From the NCBI GenBank assembly GCA_016213505.1, contig JACRAF010000033.1, positions 1 through 64,000 of the forward strand: 64,000 nt of DNA, in the 5' to 3' direction. The notes beneath the pieces are model-generated. The model was given only the letters and a program-made list of their open reading frames with translations, was not told the DNA's origin and did not search any database. The DNA is from Devosia nanyangense. Lineage in GTDB: Bacteria > Pseudomonadota > Alphaproteobacteria > Rhizobiales > Devosiaceae. Below are positions 34,441 through 44,974 of this stretch, in pieces; the stretch's first letter is position 1; each line of letters opens with the position of its first letter. The position numbers and the translations under genes were made by a program.

Positions 34441-34914
34441 CTAGAAGTCGAAGAAGTCCTTCACGTCGCCGATCTTGCGATCCCAGAGCTTCATGTTCTC
34501 CTCGAACACGCTCATCGGGATGCCGTCGAACGTCGACAAGGCGAAATCCAGCGTCGGGTCACGATCGCGGTCGAGCCACACCCGCCCGGTGATCTCCGTC
34601 GTGTTCCATTCATTGGCCTTTTCGAGCGTCGTGCCGTCGTTGAGGTTCAGCGCGACGTTGAACAGCAGGGTGTAGCACTCCGTCAGGTCGTCGGCGCAGT
34701 CGTAGAAGTCGATGAAGGTCTTGAGACCCGAAATCTGCACCGCGATCGAGGTGCGTCCGCTCTCGAGCTTTTCGATCTTGCCGGGGTAGCCGAGCTGGCT
34801 CAGCGCCTCGATCACCCCTTTGGGGTCCTTGGCGGAAACCGTGTCCGCGGCGAAGACCGGCGTGCTGGCAAGAGCAATAGCTCCGGCCACGATCAGTTTG
34901 GCGTACTTCATCAT
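34441..34914 (-). CDS. Exported YbjN-domain protein
   Basis: A 157-residue protein with signal peptide MMKYAKLIVAGAIALASTPVFA and a mature YbjN-like domain: GVIEALSQLGYPGKIEKLESGRTSIAVQISGLKTFIDFYDC, then LNLNDGTTLEKANEWNTTEITGRVWLDRDRDPTLDFALSTFDGIP. YbjN domains share the type III secretion chaperone fold; exported forms are common in alphaproteobacteria without assigned role. Start ATG at 34914 (a second ATG is next to it) with GAGGGAG upstream. It is 11 bases from the P450 start and on the same strand, so the two are likely co-transcribed. Confidence 0.82.
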   Translation of the reverse strand: MMKYAKLIVAGAIALASTPVFAADTVSAKDPKGVIEALSQLGYPGKIEKLESGRTSIAVQISGLKTFIDFYDCADDLTECYTLLFNVALNLNDGTTLEKANEWNTTEITGRVWLDRDRDPTLDFALSTFDGIPMSVFEENMKLWDRKIGDVKDFFDF

Positions 34915-35010
34915 GGGCTCCCTCTGGCATTTCCGGCCCCATGGTTGCCGCAGGCGTGCGCTCCCGTAAAGGCCCCGCAGGCGGGCGTTAGCCACAAGCC
35001 TGTGCCCGCC

Positions 35011-35039
35011 CTTGTCCGCCGCCACAGTCCCGCCTATCT
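35011..35039 (+). promoter_or_regulatory. Predicted sigma-32 (heat-shock) promoter of clpP
   Basis: CTTG at 35011-35014 and CCTATCT at 35033-35039 are separated by 18 bases, matching the alphaproteobacterial RpoH consensus CTTG-N17/18-CYTATNT. The start would lie about 75 bases before clpP. Confidence 0.6.
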
Positions 35040-35122
35040 CTGCCTTTACCGCGCCTTAACGCGATCTCGTCTGCACTCGGCCATCCGGGCCGATTCGGCA
35101 TCCAATCTCAGGGGCAACTCGA

Positions 35123-35749
35123 ATGAGAGATCTTCTCGACACCTACACCAATTATCTCGTGCCCACGGTGGTCGAGCAGACCAACCGCGGCGAGCGCGCC
35201 TTCGACATCTATTCGCGCCTGCTCAAGGAGCGCATCATCTTCGTGACCGGGCCGATCGAGGACAACATGTCCTCGCTGATCATCGCCCAGCTGCTGTTTC
35301 TCGAGTCCGAGAACCCCAAAAAGGAGATCAACCTCTACATCAACTCGCCGGGCGGCGTGGTGACGTCGGGGCTGGCGGTCTACGACACCATGCAGTTCAT
35401 CCGGCCGCCGGTGGCGACACTGTGCATCGGACAGGCGGCTTCGGCGGCCTCGCTGCTGCTCACCGCCGGTGAAAAAGGCATGCGCGCGGCGCTGCCCAAT
35501 GGCTCGATCATGGTGCACCAGCCGTCCGGCGGCTATCAGGGCCAGGCGACGGATATCCTGATCCACGCCCAGTTCACCGAAAAGCTGAAGCGCCGGCTCA
35601 ATGAAATCTACGTGAAGCACACCGGCCAGGACTACGACACCATCCACACCGCGCTCGAGCGCGACAACTTCATGAGCGTCGAACAGGCCAAGGATTTCGG
35701 GCTCATCGATCATATCTTCGAGAAGCGCGCGGCGCCGGAAACCACCTGA
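35123..35749 (+). CDS. clpP: ATP-dependent Clp protease proteolytic subunit
   Basis: ClpP forms the tetradecameric serine-protease barrel used with ClpX. The catalytic Ser is in GQAASAAS, the His in MVHQPSGG and the Asp follows in the C-terminal third. [20 protein letters not shown] is the family opening of the handle region. The 208-residue length is normal. ATG at 35123 follows AGGGGCAACTCGA. It is the gene before clpX, separated by a 173-base spacer holding two inverted repeats. A heat-shock-type promoter lies upstream. Confidence 0.97.
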   Translation: MRDLLDTYTNYLVPTVVEQTNRGERAFDIYSRLLKERIIFVTGPIEDNMSSLIIAQLLFLESENPKKEINLYINSPGGVVTSGLAVYDTMQFIRPPVATLCIGQAASAASLLLTAGEKGMRAALPNGSIMVHQPSGGYQGQATDILIHAQFTEKLKRRLNEIYVKHTGQDYDTIHTALERDNFMSVEQAKDFGLIDHIFEKRAAPETT

Positions 35750-35781
35750 AATTGCCGGCGTTAAGCTTGCTGCGATCCGAC

Positions 35782-35842
35782 ACTGGAGTGTGACACTCCA
35801 GTCATTGTGACCCGCCGGATCGGTCGCTAAGGTCGATCCGGC
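35782..35842 (+). repeat. Two inverted repeats between clpP and clpX
   Basis: A first perfect 9-bp dyad ACTGGAGTG / CACTCCAGT (35782-35802, 3-base loop) is followed by a second GCCGGATCG / CGATCCGGC (35814-35842, 11-base loop). Neither is followed by a T run, so they look like operator or RNA-processing structures more than a terminator. Confidence 0.55.
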
Positions 35843-35922
35843 AACATATTCTTTAAGTCTCGTGCGTTAGCGTCGAACGTGAACGCAGGTTGGCGGGGGC
35901 CCGAGCCCTCGAGGAGTGACGG

Positions 35923-37203
<1,281 letters not shown>

Positions 37204-37229
37204 TCGTCCACCGCATCGCCAGCATCGTG

Positions 37230-37263
37230 CGCGCCGGAGCCTCGTCTCCGGCGCGACGTTTTT
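37230..37263 (+). terminator. Rho-independent terminator after clpX
   Basis: A 10-bp perfect stem CGCGCCGGAG / CTCCGGCGCG with a 6-base loop is followed by ACGTTTTT. Confidence 0.9.
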
Positions 37264-37342
37264 GCACGGCCCGCACCGGTTGAGTTGCCGGCCGATCGGT
37301 GTCTAGCCTCAGGTCCGGTCAACGTGGATGAGGGGAGCTTCC

Positions 37343-37729
37343 ATGAGCCAGCGCATCTTCCTGCTTTTCGCCGCCGCAGCCTACGCCATCCTTGGCGCTG
37401 GTCTGCTCTTGGTGCCTGCCTTGGTGATGGCCCCGTTCGGCGTGTCTCTCGACGCGCCGGGCGAGGTGATGACCCGTATTCTGGGGGGAGGCCTCGTCAG
37501 TGTGGCTCTGCTGTTCTGGTGGGTCCGCGATTCGACCGACACCACCACCAGGGCGATCATCCGCTCGCAGGCGATTTCGAACCTCGTGGGCATCGTCGCG
37601 CTGGGGAGCGCCATCGCCGCCGGGATCGTCGACCTGGCCGGGCTGATGCCGCTGGCGCTGCACGTGGTGCTCGGCATCGGCTTCTGGGTCATCGGCTTCG
37701 GCTGGTCGGCAGCGCGCGCTCCCGGCTAA
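37343..37729 (+). CDS. Small four-helix membrane protein, unknown function
   Basis: A 128-residue inner-membrane protein with four hydrophobic segments: IFLLFAAAAYAILGAGLLLVP, ILGGGLVSVALLFWWV, AISNLVGIVALGSAIAAGIVD and HVVLGIGFWVIGFGWSA. No catalytic or binding motif is seen and I cannot name a family. The ATG at 37343 is chosen because AGGGGAGC sits just before it; an ATG at 37328 lies upstream in frame. Its end overlaps the convergent arginase by 4 bases. Confidence 0.72.
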   Translation: MSQRIFLLFAAAAYAILGAGLLLVPALVMAPFGVSLDAPGEVMTRILGGGLVSVALLFWWVRDSTDTTTRAIIRSQAISNLVGIVALGSAIAAGIVDLAGLMPLALHVVLGIGFWVIGFGWSAARAPG

Positions 37730-38643
37730 CGCGGGCGGCCCATGATCTTTCGGCCGAACAGGCTCGCTGCCAGGTCCACCAGCAGTTTCGCGCTCATCCC
37801 CGCGTGATCGAGGAACGGGTTCAGTTCGACGATGTCGAGCGAGCCGACGATCCCGGCATCGTGCAGCATCTCCATCACGAGGTGCGCCTCGCGATAGGTG
37901 AGGCCGCCGGGCACCGTCGTGCCGACGCCCGGGCCGATGCCGGGGTCCATCGCGTCGATGTCGAGGCTGAGGTGGAGATGCCCGCTCGTCCGGGTGACCC
38001 GCTCGATCAGCCGGCGGATCGGCATCGTGGCGCCCTGTTCGTCGATCATGCGCATATCGATGACCTCGATGCCGCGCTCAGCCAGCAGCGCCCGCTCCGC
38101 GGCGTCGGTCGAGCGCGTTCCGAACAGCGTGACGTTGGCGGGGTCGATCTCGGCCCGCCAGGCGCCACCGAACGCGTCGTCGAACTCGTCCTCGCCGCAC
38201 AGCAGCGCCAGCGCCATGCCGTGGAGGTTCCCCGAGGGCGAGATGGCCGGCGTGTTGAAGTCGCCATGCGCATCGAGCCAGAGCACGAACAGTTCTCTGT
38301 CCTGGGCGGCGCACCAGCGCGCCACGCCCGACACGCTGCCCATCGAGATCGAATGGTCGCCGCCGAGGAACACCGGCAGACCAGCGCTCTTGAGCGTCTC
38401 GTAGCCCCGGGCGCTCGCCTCCGCGGCCACTGCGAGGATCTCGGCCCGCCGTCTCTCGGCTGTGCGCGGCGACGGCGGAACGCGGAAATCGCCCTTGTCC
38501 TCGACCTTGTGGCCGAGGGCGGTCAGCACCTCCGCCAACCCCGCGATCCGCAGCGCCTCCGGGCCCATGCCGGCGCCGCGCTCCGACGCGCCGGCATCGG
38601 TCGCAAGGCCGTGCAGATCGATGCGTGAGGGCGGTTCGGTCAA
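37726..38643 (-). CDS. Arginase-family ureohydrolase (probable arginase)
   Basis: A 305-residue binuclear manganese hydrolase. Metal ligands are all present: LGGDHSISMGS, WLDAHGDFNTP and LSLDIDAMDPGIGPGVGT with the SxDxDxxDP motif; the last helix has LDIVELNPFLD. The arrangement and the GNLHGMALAL segment favour arginase (arginine to ornithine and urea) over agmatinase, with moderate confidence. The start appears to be TTG at 38643, overlapping the methyltransferase stop as TTGA; a start at a later codon would remove the conserved IDLHGLATDAG opening. Confidence 0.85.
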   Translation of the reverse strand: MTEPPSRIDLHGLATDAGASERGAGMGPEALRIAGLAEVLTALGHKVEDKGDFRVPPSPRTAERRRAEILAVAAEASARGYETLKSAGLPVFLGGDHSISMGSVSGVARWCAAQDRELFVLWLDAHGDFNTPAISPSGNLHGMALALLCGEDEFDDAFGGAWRAEIDPANVTLFGTRSTDAAERALLAERGIEVIDMRMIDEQGATMPIRRLIERVTRTSGHLHLSLDIDAMDPGIGPGVGTTVPGGLTYREAHLVMEMLHDAGIVGSLDIVELNPFLDHAGMSAKLLVDLAASLFGRKIMGRPR

Positions 38644-39476
38644 TGGGTTTCGCGCTTGCGGAGAAGATAGGAGGCGTGGAGGCTTCGGCGCAGCGACCGT
38701 GGCGTGGTGCTCCGCGCCATGTCGTCCGCGTGCCATTTCTGGCCAAGCCGCGCGCCCAGTTTCGGCGCCAGCACGGCGATGATCGCGGCCCATTTCGCCC
38801 TCGTCAAAAGGCCCTGGCAGGCGACGACGTCGAAACGACCTTCGATGGCGCGGAGCGATGCTGCGTCGAACGGATGCTCCCATTCGGAATCGGTCTGGAA
38901 TGGCCGGTAAATGGCCCGCAGCGCGCGGATCGGCCACCAGATCTGCACCGGATCGTAGGTGATCACCCGGCCGCCTTTGGCGAGCTTGCGGTCCACTAGG
39001 TCGAGGAACGCCTCGAAATGCTCGAAATGGTGGAACACGGACAGCGCGTAGATGATGTCGAAATCCGCTTCGGGAAACTCGCTCGCCGACAGAAAGTCCG
39101 CGACGTAGAGCCTCGGCTCCCCGCCACCGCCTTTGGCCAATTTCTTCGCCAGCTTGTCGATCCGCTGCTGGCTGAGATCGAGCGCAATATACTCACGCGC
39201 TGCTGTTGCGAGTTCCACGGACAGCGCGCTTCCGGTGCCGACGCCGAGTTCGAGCACCTTCAGGTTGGAGAGATCGCCCATCCACTGCCGGTGCAGCGGC
39301 GTCAGCGCCTTCGAACTCGTCGACACCTTCACCGCGCCGAGCGCGCGCTCGCGCAGTCGTCGCCAAAGGTTGGTCGCGCCGCTGTTTTCGGTCGAGACTT
39401 CCCGGCCTGAGGCGACCTCGTAGTACCGCTTCTGTGCGGCGTTGGTCGCCAGCATCTCATCGATCTGCTTACTCAA
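38640..39476 (-). CDS. Class I SAM-dependent methyltransferase
   Basis: A 278-residue protein with the Rossmann methyltransferase motifs: LKVLELGVGTGSALSVEL (motif I), YIALDLSQQRIDKLAKKL (post I), FDIIYALSVFHHFEHFEAFLDLV (motif IV, typical of small-molecule enzymes) and LAKGGRVITYDP. The N-terminal 60 residues (SKQIDEMLATNAAQKRYYE) are helical and the C-terminal part is cationic. The substrate is unknown. The start is TTG at 39476; an in-frame ATG at 39455 is an alternative. It overlaps the arginase start and diverges from cysK over about 100 bases. Confidence 0.82.
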   Translation of the reverse strand: MSKQIDEMLATNAAQKRYYEVASGREVSTENSGATNLWRRLRERALGAVKVSTSSKALTPLHRQWMGDLSNLKVLELGVGTGSALSVELATAAREYIALDLSQQRIDKLAKKLAKGGGGEPRLYVADFLSASEFPEADFDIIYALSVFHHFEHFEAFLDLVDRKLAKGGRVITYDPVQIWWPIRALRAIYRPFQTDSEWEHPFDAASLRAIEGRFDVVACQGLLTRAKWAAIIAVLAPKLGARLGQKWHADDMARSTTPRSLRRSLHASYLLRKRETH

Positions 39477-39575
39477 TAGGCGCCCCGCTCGTTGCCGGCG
39501 AACTTGCGATAGGGCGCTGGCATCCGCAAGCGTTTCCGGAGTAGTTTGCGGCCGCGTCTGCGGTGGAGGTTTTAG

Positions 39576-40613
39576 ATGAAATACGACAGCATCCTTGGAA
39601 CGGTCGGCAATACGCCGGTGGTCCGGATCAACGCGCTCGGGCCCAAGGGCATCAACCTCTACGTCAAGATCGAGGCGTTCAATCCACTGGGTTCGGTCAA
39701 AGACCGGCTGGCGCTCGGCGTCATCGAGGCGGCGGAGCGGGATGGGTCGCTGAAGCCCGGCCAGACCGTGATCGAGGGCACGAGCGGCAATACCGGCATC
39801 GGGCTGGCCATGGTCTGCGCGGCCAAGGGGTACCCGCTGGTGCTCACCATGCCCGAGAGCTTTTCGGTCGAGCGGCGCAAACTCATGCGCTTCCTCGGGG
39901 CCAAGGTGGTGCTGACCCCGGCGGCCGAGCGGGCCACCGGCATGGTCAAGAAATGCGAGGAGCTTGCGGCGGCCAATGGCTGGTTCATGCCCCGGCAGTT
40001 CGAGAACCCCGCCAATCCGGAGTACCACTCCAAGACCACGGCGCAGGAAATCCTGCGCGATTTCGAGGGCGAGCGGCTCGACTATTGGGTGACCGGCTTC
40101 GGCACCGGCGGGACGCTGCAGGGGGTCGCGCGTGTCCTCACGGAAAAGCGCCCGGATACCCGGATCGTCGTGTCGGAGCCGGAGGCGGCGCCCATGCTGA
40201 CCAGCGGCGCGCCGCAGCCGGCGAGCGGCAGCCATCCGGCCTGGAAGCCGCATCCGATGCAGGGCTGGAGCCCGGACTTCATTCCCAAGATCACCTCGGA
40301 CGCGGTAGCCATGGGCCTCATCGACGAGACGGTCACCATCGCCGGCCCGGACGCCATCAGGATGAGCCAGCAACTGGCGCAGAAGGAGGGGATTTTTGTC
40401 GGCATAACCGCCGGCGGCACCTTCGCGGCGGCGCTGAAGGTGGCGGAGACGGCCGCCCCCGGCTCGACCATTCTGTGCATGCTTCCAGACACCGGCGAGC
40501 GATACCTGTCGACGCCGTTGTTCGCCGATGTGCCGGCCGACATGACCGAGGAGGAACTGAGGATCTCGTTGTCGACGCCGTCGGCTCAGTTGCCGCCCAA
40601 GCCGGCCGCCTGA
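39576..40613 (+). CDS. cysK: Cysteine synthase
   Basis: A PLP enzyme making cysteine from O-acetylserine and sulfide. NPLGSVKDRLALG holds the Schiff-base Lys, TSGNTGIGLAM the substrate-binding loop and TGFGTGGTLQGVARVL the phosphate cup. The later IFVGITAGGTFAAALKV replaces the common GISSGA with GITAGGT. It is 345 residues, about 20 longer than E. coli CysK, owing to a C-terminal extension. The ATG follows GGAGG at the expected distance. The 3' end overlaps the convergent ATP-grasp gene by 28 bases. A cystathionine synthase is less likely, as no regulatory domain is present. Confidence 0.93.
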   Translation: MKYDSILGTVGNTPVVRINALGPKGINLYVKIEAFNPLGSVKDRLALGVIEAAERDGSLKPGQTVIEGTSGNTGIGLAMVCAAKGYPLVLTMPESFSVERRKLMRFLGAKVVLTPAAERATGMVKKCEELAAANGWFMPRQFENPANPEYHSKTTAQEILRDFEGERLDYWVTGFGTGGTLQGVARVLTEKRPDTRIVVSEPEAAPMLTSGAPQPASGSHPAWKPHPMQGWSPDFIPKITSDAVAMGLIDETVTIAGPDAIRMSQQLAQKEGIFVGITAGGTFAAALKVAETAAPGSTILCMLPDTGERYLSTPLFADVPADMTEEELRISLSTPSAQLPPKPAA

Positions 40614-41506
40614 GGCGCACCACCGGCCACCAGGTAGCGCACCATGGCTTCGGCCATGGCGCCGCCGCAGGTCTGGTCGTAGCCCATGAACATCGGTCCG
40701 TTGTTGAGTTCAAGGAACACCAGCTCGCCGGTGGCAGGGTCGGTCTTCATGTCGATGGCGCAGAAATCGCAGCGGAGTTCGTCCGTCAGGCGCGACAGGC
40801 CCTCGACGACGCGATGCGGCAACTGGTCGATCGGAAACGGCGCAATGCCACCCTGGGCATCGAGCCGGGAGTCGATCGTGCCAGCGCGGATGTCGAAGGC
40901 AAAATACTCGCCTCCGATCCGGTAGATGCGGCGCTCCGGATAGGCGAGCCGAGGCTGGACGATTGCCGGGCTGGGCGACAGGTCGCGTTCGAATTGCGTT
41001 GCCTGCAGGGCCTCGTCGAGGCCCATGACATAGCTGCCGCCGGCGACCGGCTTGGCGATGTAGGACTTCGGGTCGCCAAGCCCACGGACGGCATCGATCG
41101 AATTGGTCACGACCGTCCGCGGGACCGGTATGCCGAACCGGGATGCCCGCGCCAGCATGGCGAGCTTGCTTCCCGTGGCGAAGTCGATCCGCTGGTTGAA
41201 ACCGAAGAGCCCTGCAATCGCGCACCATGAGGTGAATGTCGCGAACCACGCTTGCGCGCTCGCCGAGGCGCCCTGGCTGCCGGAGGCGATCGTCGAGAAG
41301 ACATCATAGCGGACGAAGGCCGCATCTGCCTCGATGGGTCGCCCCCCGACAGTTGGCGGTTCGTCCCCGAGCGTCCAGGCAAACGCGGGCAGCTTGTCCG
41401 CATCGACAAGAATGAGTTCGCACGCCACGCCAAGCCGCTGCGCTGCGCTGGCCAGCCAGTCGAGATTGGCATCGAGTTTTCCGCCGGCGATCAGCAGCCG
41501 GCTCAC
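40586..41506 (-). CDS. ATP-grasp enzyme, possibly peptide-modifying
   Basis: A 306-residue protein with the ATP-grasp plan of RimK/MvdD-like ligases. The N-terminal pre-grasp region has EADAAFVRYDVFSTI. The central lobe reads NQRIDFATGSKLAMLARASRFGIPVPRTVVTN, then SYIAKPVAGGSYVMG with the ATP-binding Lys. The C-terminal lobe has AIVQPRLAYPERRIYRIGGEYFAFDIRAGTI and the metal-binding VFLELNNGPMFMGYDQT (Glu/Asn). Such enzymes couple carboxylates to amines or hydroxyls, in some systems building omega-ester or amide crosslinks in peptides. The GTG start lies 3 bases after the stop of a 233-residue unknown protein, its likely partner or substrate. Confidence 0.72.
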   Translation of the reverse strand: MSRLLIAGGKLDANLDWLASAAQRLGVACELILVDADKLPAFAWTLGDEPPTVGGRPIEADAAFVRYDVFSTIASGSQGASASAQAWFATFTSWCAIAGLFGFNQRIDFATGSKLAMLARASRFGIPVPRTVVTNSIDAVRGLGDPKSYIAKPVAGGSYVMGLDEALQATQFERDLSPSPAIVQPRLAYPERRIYRIGGEYFAFDIRAGTIDSRLDAQGGIAPFPIDQLPHRVVEGLSRLTDELRCDFCAIDMKTDPATGELVFLELNNGPMFMGYDQTCGGAMAEAMVRYLVAGGAPQAAGLGGN

Positions 41507-41509
41507 CTT

Positions 41510-42211
41510 TCAGCGCACGCCGAAGGGGGAAAAGAACATTGGCCCGATCGGATCGGGCCCCGGCCCGTTCTCGCCGCTCGCCGCGAATTTCTGGTTGTGC
41601 ATGAAGTCAGTCACCGGATTGGTTTCCATCATGAATTTCTCGCCCGGACCGAACGGCAGCTTCTCGGCAGGGTTGGGCACCCAGCTCTCGGAGGGGATCA
41701 TCGCCGCCGTTTCGGCCATCCGCATCGCCATCTTTTCGATATGCGGCGTCAGCGGCGGGGACTCGGCAAACTGCAGGGCCAGGGTCGTGATGCCCTCTTC
41801 GCCAAGGGCGAACGTCGTGATGCGATCCGGCATCGCATTGAAGGCTGTCGGCATGAACCGGTCGACGCCCTTGCTCGGCTCCCCGGGGGTGGTGGCGTCG
41901 CCGCCGCCGACAAGGGCCGTCATGGAGTTGGTCCGAGCATGAACCATGACCCCGGCGAGCTTGTCGGCGTTCTTGTCGATGACGAAATCGCCGGTCACCG
42001 GGGTGAGCACCTGCAAGCTGATGCCGGTGGGCGGCGTGCCGACGAAATCGAGGTCCAGAACGCCGTCGCCATCCGAATTGGCGACCGGCACGAGGTCGAT
42101 ATTCTTCCACCCCGAGGTCGCCGCCATGCCATGGGCGACGACGAGGATCTGCACGGGGTTCGACTTCAGGATCTGCAGCTGAACCGAACTGACACTGAAT
42201 ACCTTGGCCAT
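41510..42211 (-). CDS. Unknown protein coupled to the ATP-grasp enzyme
   Basis: A 233-residue protein with no signal peptide or membrane helix. The N-terminal half is beta-rich (MAKVFSVSSVQLQILKSNPV, SGWKNIDLVPV, SDGDGVLDLDFVGTPPTGISLQVLTPVTGDFVI) and resembles a family I recall only as hypothetical. The C-terminal 110 residues are low in structure, rich in Met, Pro and Gly, and end in MFFSPFGVR. That ending loosely resembles the PFGLR-type leader motif of ATP-grasp-modified peptides, and the ATP-grasp gene begins 3 bases after. Whether it is a precursor, substrate or helper is not known. The ATG follows GGGAGG. Confidence 0.65.
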   Translation of the reverse strand: MAKVFSVSSVQLQILKSNPVQILVVAHGMAATSGWKNIDLVPVANSDGDGVLDLDFVGTPPTGISLQVLTPVTGDFVIDKNADKLAGVMVHARTNSMTALVGGGDATTPGEPSKGVDRFMPTAFNAMPDRITTFALGEEGITTLALQFAESPPLTPHIEKMAMRMAETAAMIPSESWVPNPAEKLPFGPGEKFMMETNPVTDFMHNQKFAASGENGPGPDPIGPMFFSPFGVR

Positions 42212-42512
42212 CTTTGCCTCCCTCGCGGCGCCAGAGATGGGCGATAGCGCCAGAAAAGCGAGGCCTGCGGTATTGGGACGAATACGGTCACGCTGCCCGG
42301 CAAGGGTCGACAATCGGCGAAAGACGATGCATTCGTTGTCATCGAGCCACCCAGCGACGGAAAAACCCTGTGCCGGTTGACTTGTATGACGAAGCTGCGA
42401 CCCTATTTATTCAAGCAGAATCAGGCGGACGGCCTTTTTGACAGGCGTCAATCTGATTGCTGTTTGGGCGCGTATCCTTCCTTCCTCCAACGCGCCCCGG
42501 AAAGGACAAGAC
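42212..42512. other. Divergent promoter region between the ATP-grasp pair and lon
   Basis: These 301 bases hold no gene I can support; the short frames show no family similarity. The right half carries the heat-shock-type lon promoter and an overlapping TTGACT. The left half must hold the promoter of the minus-strand pair, which I could not pick out. Confidence 0.5.
42377..42408 (+). promoter_or_regulatory. Predicted sigma-32 promoter of lon
   Basis: CTTG (42381-42384) and CCTATTT (42402-42408) lie 17 bases apart, matching the RpoH consensus. TTGACT at 42377-42382 overlaps the -35 block, so housekeeping sigma could also read it. The start would be about 95 bases before lon. Confidence 0.6.
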
Positions 42513-44951
42513 ATGTCGGACGTCACCCCCCACGGCGCCGAATACGATCGCGACCGGGTCTATCCGGTGCTGCCGCTCAGAGACATCGTGGTTTTCCCAG
42601 GCATGATCGTGCCGCTCTTTGTGGGCCGCGAGAAATCCGTGAAGGCGCTTGAAGAGGTCATGCGCGACGACAAGCACATTCTCGTCGTCACCCAGAAGAA
42701 CGCGCAGGACGACGATCCGGCCCCGGGCGACATCTTCGCCACCGGCACCATCGCCTCGGTGCTGCAGCTGCTCAATCTCCCCGACGGCACCGTGAAGGTG
42801 CTGGTCGAGGGCCTGCACCGCGCCACCATCGACCAGTACCTGCAGACCGAGGATTACTTCGAGGCCGAAGCGACCGCCTTGCTCGAGCCCGAGGGCGATG
42901 CCGTCGAGATCGAGGCGCTGGCCCGTTCGGCGCAGACGGAGTTCGAGAACTACGTCAAGCTCAACAAGAAGATCTCGGCCGAGGTCGTCAACGCGGTCAG
43001 CCAGATCGACAACGCCTCCAAGCTGGCCGACACGATTTCGAGCCACCTCGTCATCAAGATCACCGAGAAGGAAGACCTGCTGTCGACCGTCTCGGTCGCC
43101 GAGCGGCTGCAGAAGATTCTCGGCCTGATGGAGGGCGAGATCGGCGTGCTGCAGGTCGAAAAGCGCATCCGCAGCCGCGTCAAGCGGCAGATGGAGAAGA
43201 CGCAGCGCGAGTACTACCTCAACGAGCAGATGAAGGCGATCCAGCGCGAACTGGGCGACGGCGAGGAGGGCACCAACGAGCTCACCGAGCTCGAGGACCG
43301 CATCAAGAAGACCAAGTTCTCCAAGGAAGCCCGTACCAAGGCCGAGGCCGAGCTCAAAAAGCTCAAGTCGATGAGCCCGATGTCGGCGGAGGCCACGGTC
43401 GTGCGCAACTATCTCGACTGGCTGTTGTCGCTGCCCTGGGGCAAGAAGTCCAAGGTCAAGCGCGACCTCGGCTACGCCCAGGAAGTGCTCGATGCCGATC
43501 ACTATGGCCTCGAGAAGGTCAAGGAGCGGATCGTCGAGTATCTCGCCGTGCAGTCGCGCACCGGCAAGCTCAAGGGCCCGATCCTCTGCCTCGTCGGCCC
43601 TCCGGGCGTCGGCAAGACATCGCTCGGCAAGTCGATCGCGAAAGCCACCGGCCGCGAGTTCATCCGCATGTCGCTGGGCGGCGTGCGCGACGAGGCCGAA
43701 ATCCGTGGCCACCGCCGCACCTATATCGGCTCCATGCCCGGCAAGGTGATCCAGTCGATGAAGAAGGCGGGCAAATCCAACCCGCTGTTCCTGCTCGACG
43801 AGATCGACAAGATGGGCCAGGATTTCCGCGGCGATCCGTCGTCGGCGCTGCTCGAGGTGCTCGATCCGGAGCAGAACAACACGTTCAACGACCATTATCT
43901 GGAGGTCGACTACGACCTCTCGGACGTGATGTTCGTCACCACCTCGAACACCCTCAACATCCCTGGCCCGCTGATGGACCGCATGGAGATCATCCGTCTC
44001 TCCGGCTACACCGAAGAGGAGAAGTTCGAGATCGCCCGGCGGCACCTGATCCCCGAGACGCTCAAGGAGAACGGGCTCGAGGCCAAGGAATTCGTCCTGA
44101 CCGACGACATCCTGATGAAGGTCGTCCGCAATTATACGCGGGAAGCCGGCGTGCGTAATCTGAAGCGCGAGATTTCCAAGCTGATGCGGAAATCGGTGCG
44201 ACAGATCATGCAGAACAAGTCCAAGAAGGTCTTCATCACCGACGAGCTCCTCGAGGAGTATCTCGGCCCGCCCTATTACCGGAACGAGAAGGTCGACGCC
44301 GAGCCGCAGGTTGGTCTGGTCACCGGCCTCGCCTGGACCTCGGTGGGCGGTGAGACGCTGACCATCGAGGCGGTGATGACGCACGGCAAGGGCCGCATGA
44401 CGGTGACCGGCAACCTCAAGGAAGTGATGAAGGAATCGATCCAGGCGGCGAACGGCTATGTTCGCTCGCGGGCGGTCGAGCTCGGCATCAAGCCGCCGCT
44501 GTTCGACACGCGCGACATTCACGTCCACGTGCCGGAAGGGGCGACCCCCAAGGACGGCCCGTCGGCCGGCGTCGGCATGGCCACCGCGATCGTTTCGGTG
44601 ATGACCGGTATCCCGGTCCGGCACGACGTCGCGATGACCGGCGAGGTGACGCTGCGCGGCCGCGTGCTGCCGATCGGCGGGCTCAAGGAAAAGCTGCTCG
44701 CGGCGCTCCGCTTCGGCATCAAGACGGTGCTCATCCCCGCCGAGAACGTGCGCGATCTTAAGGAAATCCCCGAGATCGTGACGAAAGGCATGGAGATCGT
44801 GCCGGTATCGAACATGTCGGAAGTGCTAAGCCGTGCCTTGGTGCGACAGCCCGAGCCGATCGAGTGGACCTATGACGAGACGCCGAAGGTGGCGCCGGTC
44901 GTCGCCGATCTCGGCATCGACGTCGACGAAGCCGGATTGATCCAGCACTAG
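42513..44951 (+). CDS. lon: ATP-dependent protease Lon
   Basis: A hexameric AAA+ serine protease for damaged and regulatory proteins. The N-terminal substrate domain opens with [26 protein letters not shown]. The ATPase domain has [15 protein letters not shown] (Walker A) and [31 protein letters not shown] (Walker B region). The C-terminal protease domain has the catalytic Ser in [14 protein letters not shown] and the Lys in [14 protein letters not shown]. At 812 residues it is full length. The ATG at 42513 is used because GGAAAGGAC precedes it. A strong terminator follows. Confidence 0.98.
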   Translation: MSDVTPHGAEYDRDRVYPVLPLRDIVVFPGMIVPLFVGREKSVKALEEVMRDDKHILVVTQKNAQDDDPAPGDIFATGTIASVLQLLNLPDGTVKVLVEGLHRATIDQYLQTEDYFEAEATALLEPEGDAVEIEALARSAQTEFENYVKLNKKISAEVVNAVSQIDNASKLADTISSHLVIKITEKEDLLSTVSVAERLQKILGLMEGEIGVLQVEKRIRSRVKRQMEKTQREYYLNEQMKAIQRELGDGEEGTNELTELEDRIKKTKFSKEARTKAEAELKKLKSMSPMSAEATVVRNYLDWLLSLPWGKKSKVKRDLGYAQEVLDADHYGLEKVKERIVEYLAVQSRTGKLKGPILCLVGPPGVGKTSLGKSIAKATGREFIRMSLGGVRDEAEIRGHRRTYIGSMPGKVIQSMKKAGKSNPLFLLDEIDKMGQDFRGDPSSALLEVLDPEQNNTFNDHYLEVDYDLSDVMFVTTSNTLNIPGPLMDRMEIIRLSGYTEEEKFEIARRHLIPETLKENGLEAKEFVLTDDILMKVVRNYTREAGVRNLKREISKLMRKSVRQIMQNKSKKVFITDELLEEYLGPPYYRNEKVDAEPQVGLVTGLAWTSVGGETLTIEAVMTHGKGRMTVTGNLKEVMKESIQAANGYVRSRAVELGIKPPLFDTRDIHVHVPEGATPKDGPSAGVGMATAIVSVMTGIPVRHDVAMTGEVTLRGRVLPIGGLKEKLLAALRFGIKTVLIPAENVRDLKEIPEIVTKGMEIVPVSNMSEVLSRALVRQPEPIEWTYDETPKVAPVVADLGIDVDEAGLIQH

Positions 44952-44974
44952 GACGTCGTTCTACGATGTATCTG

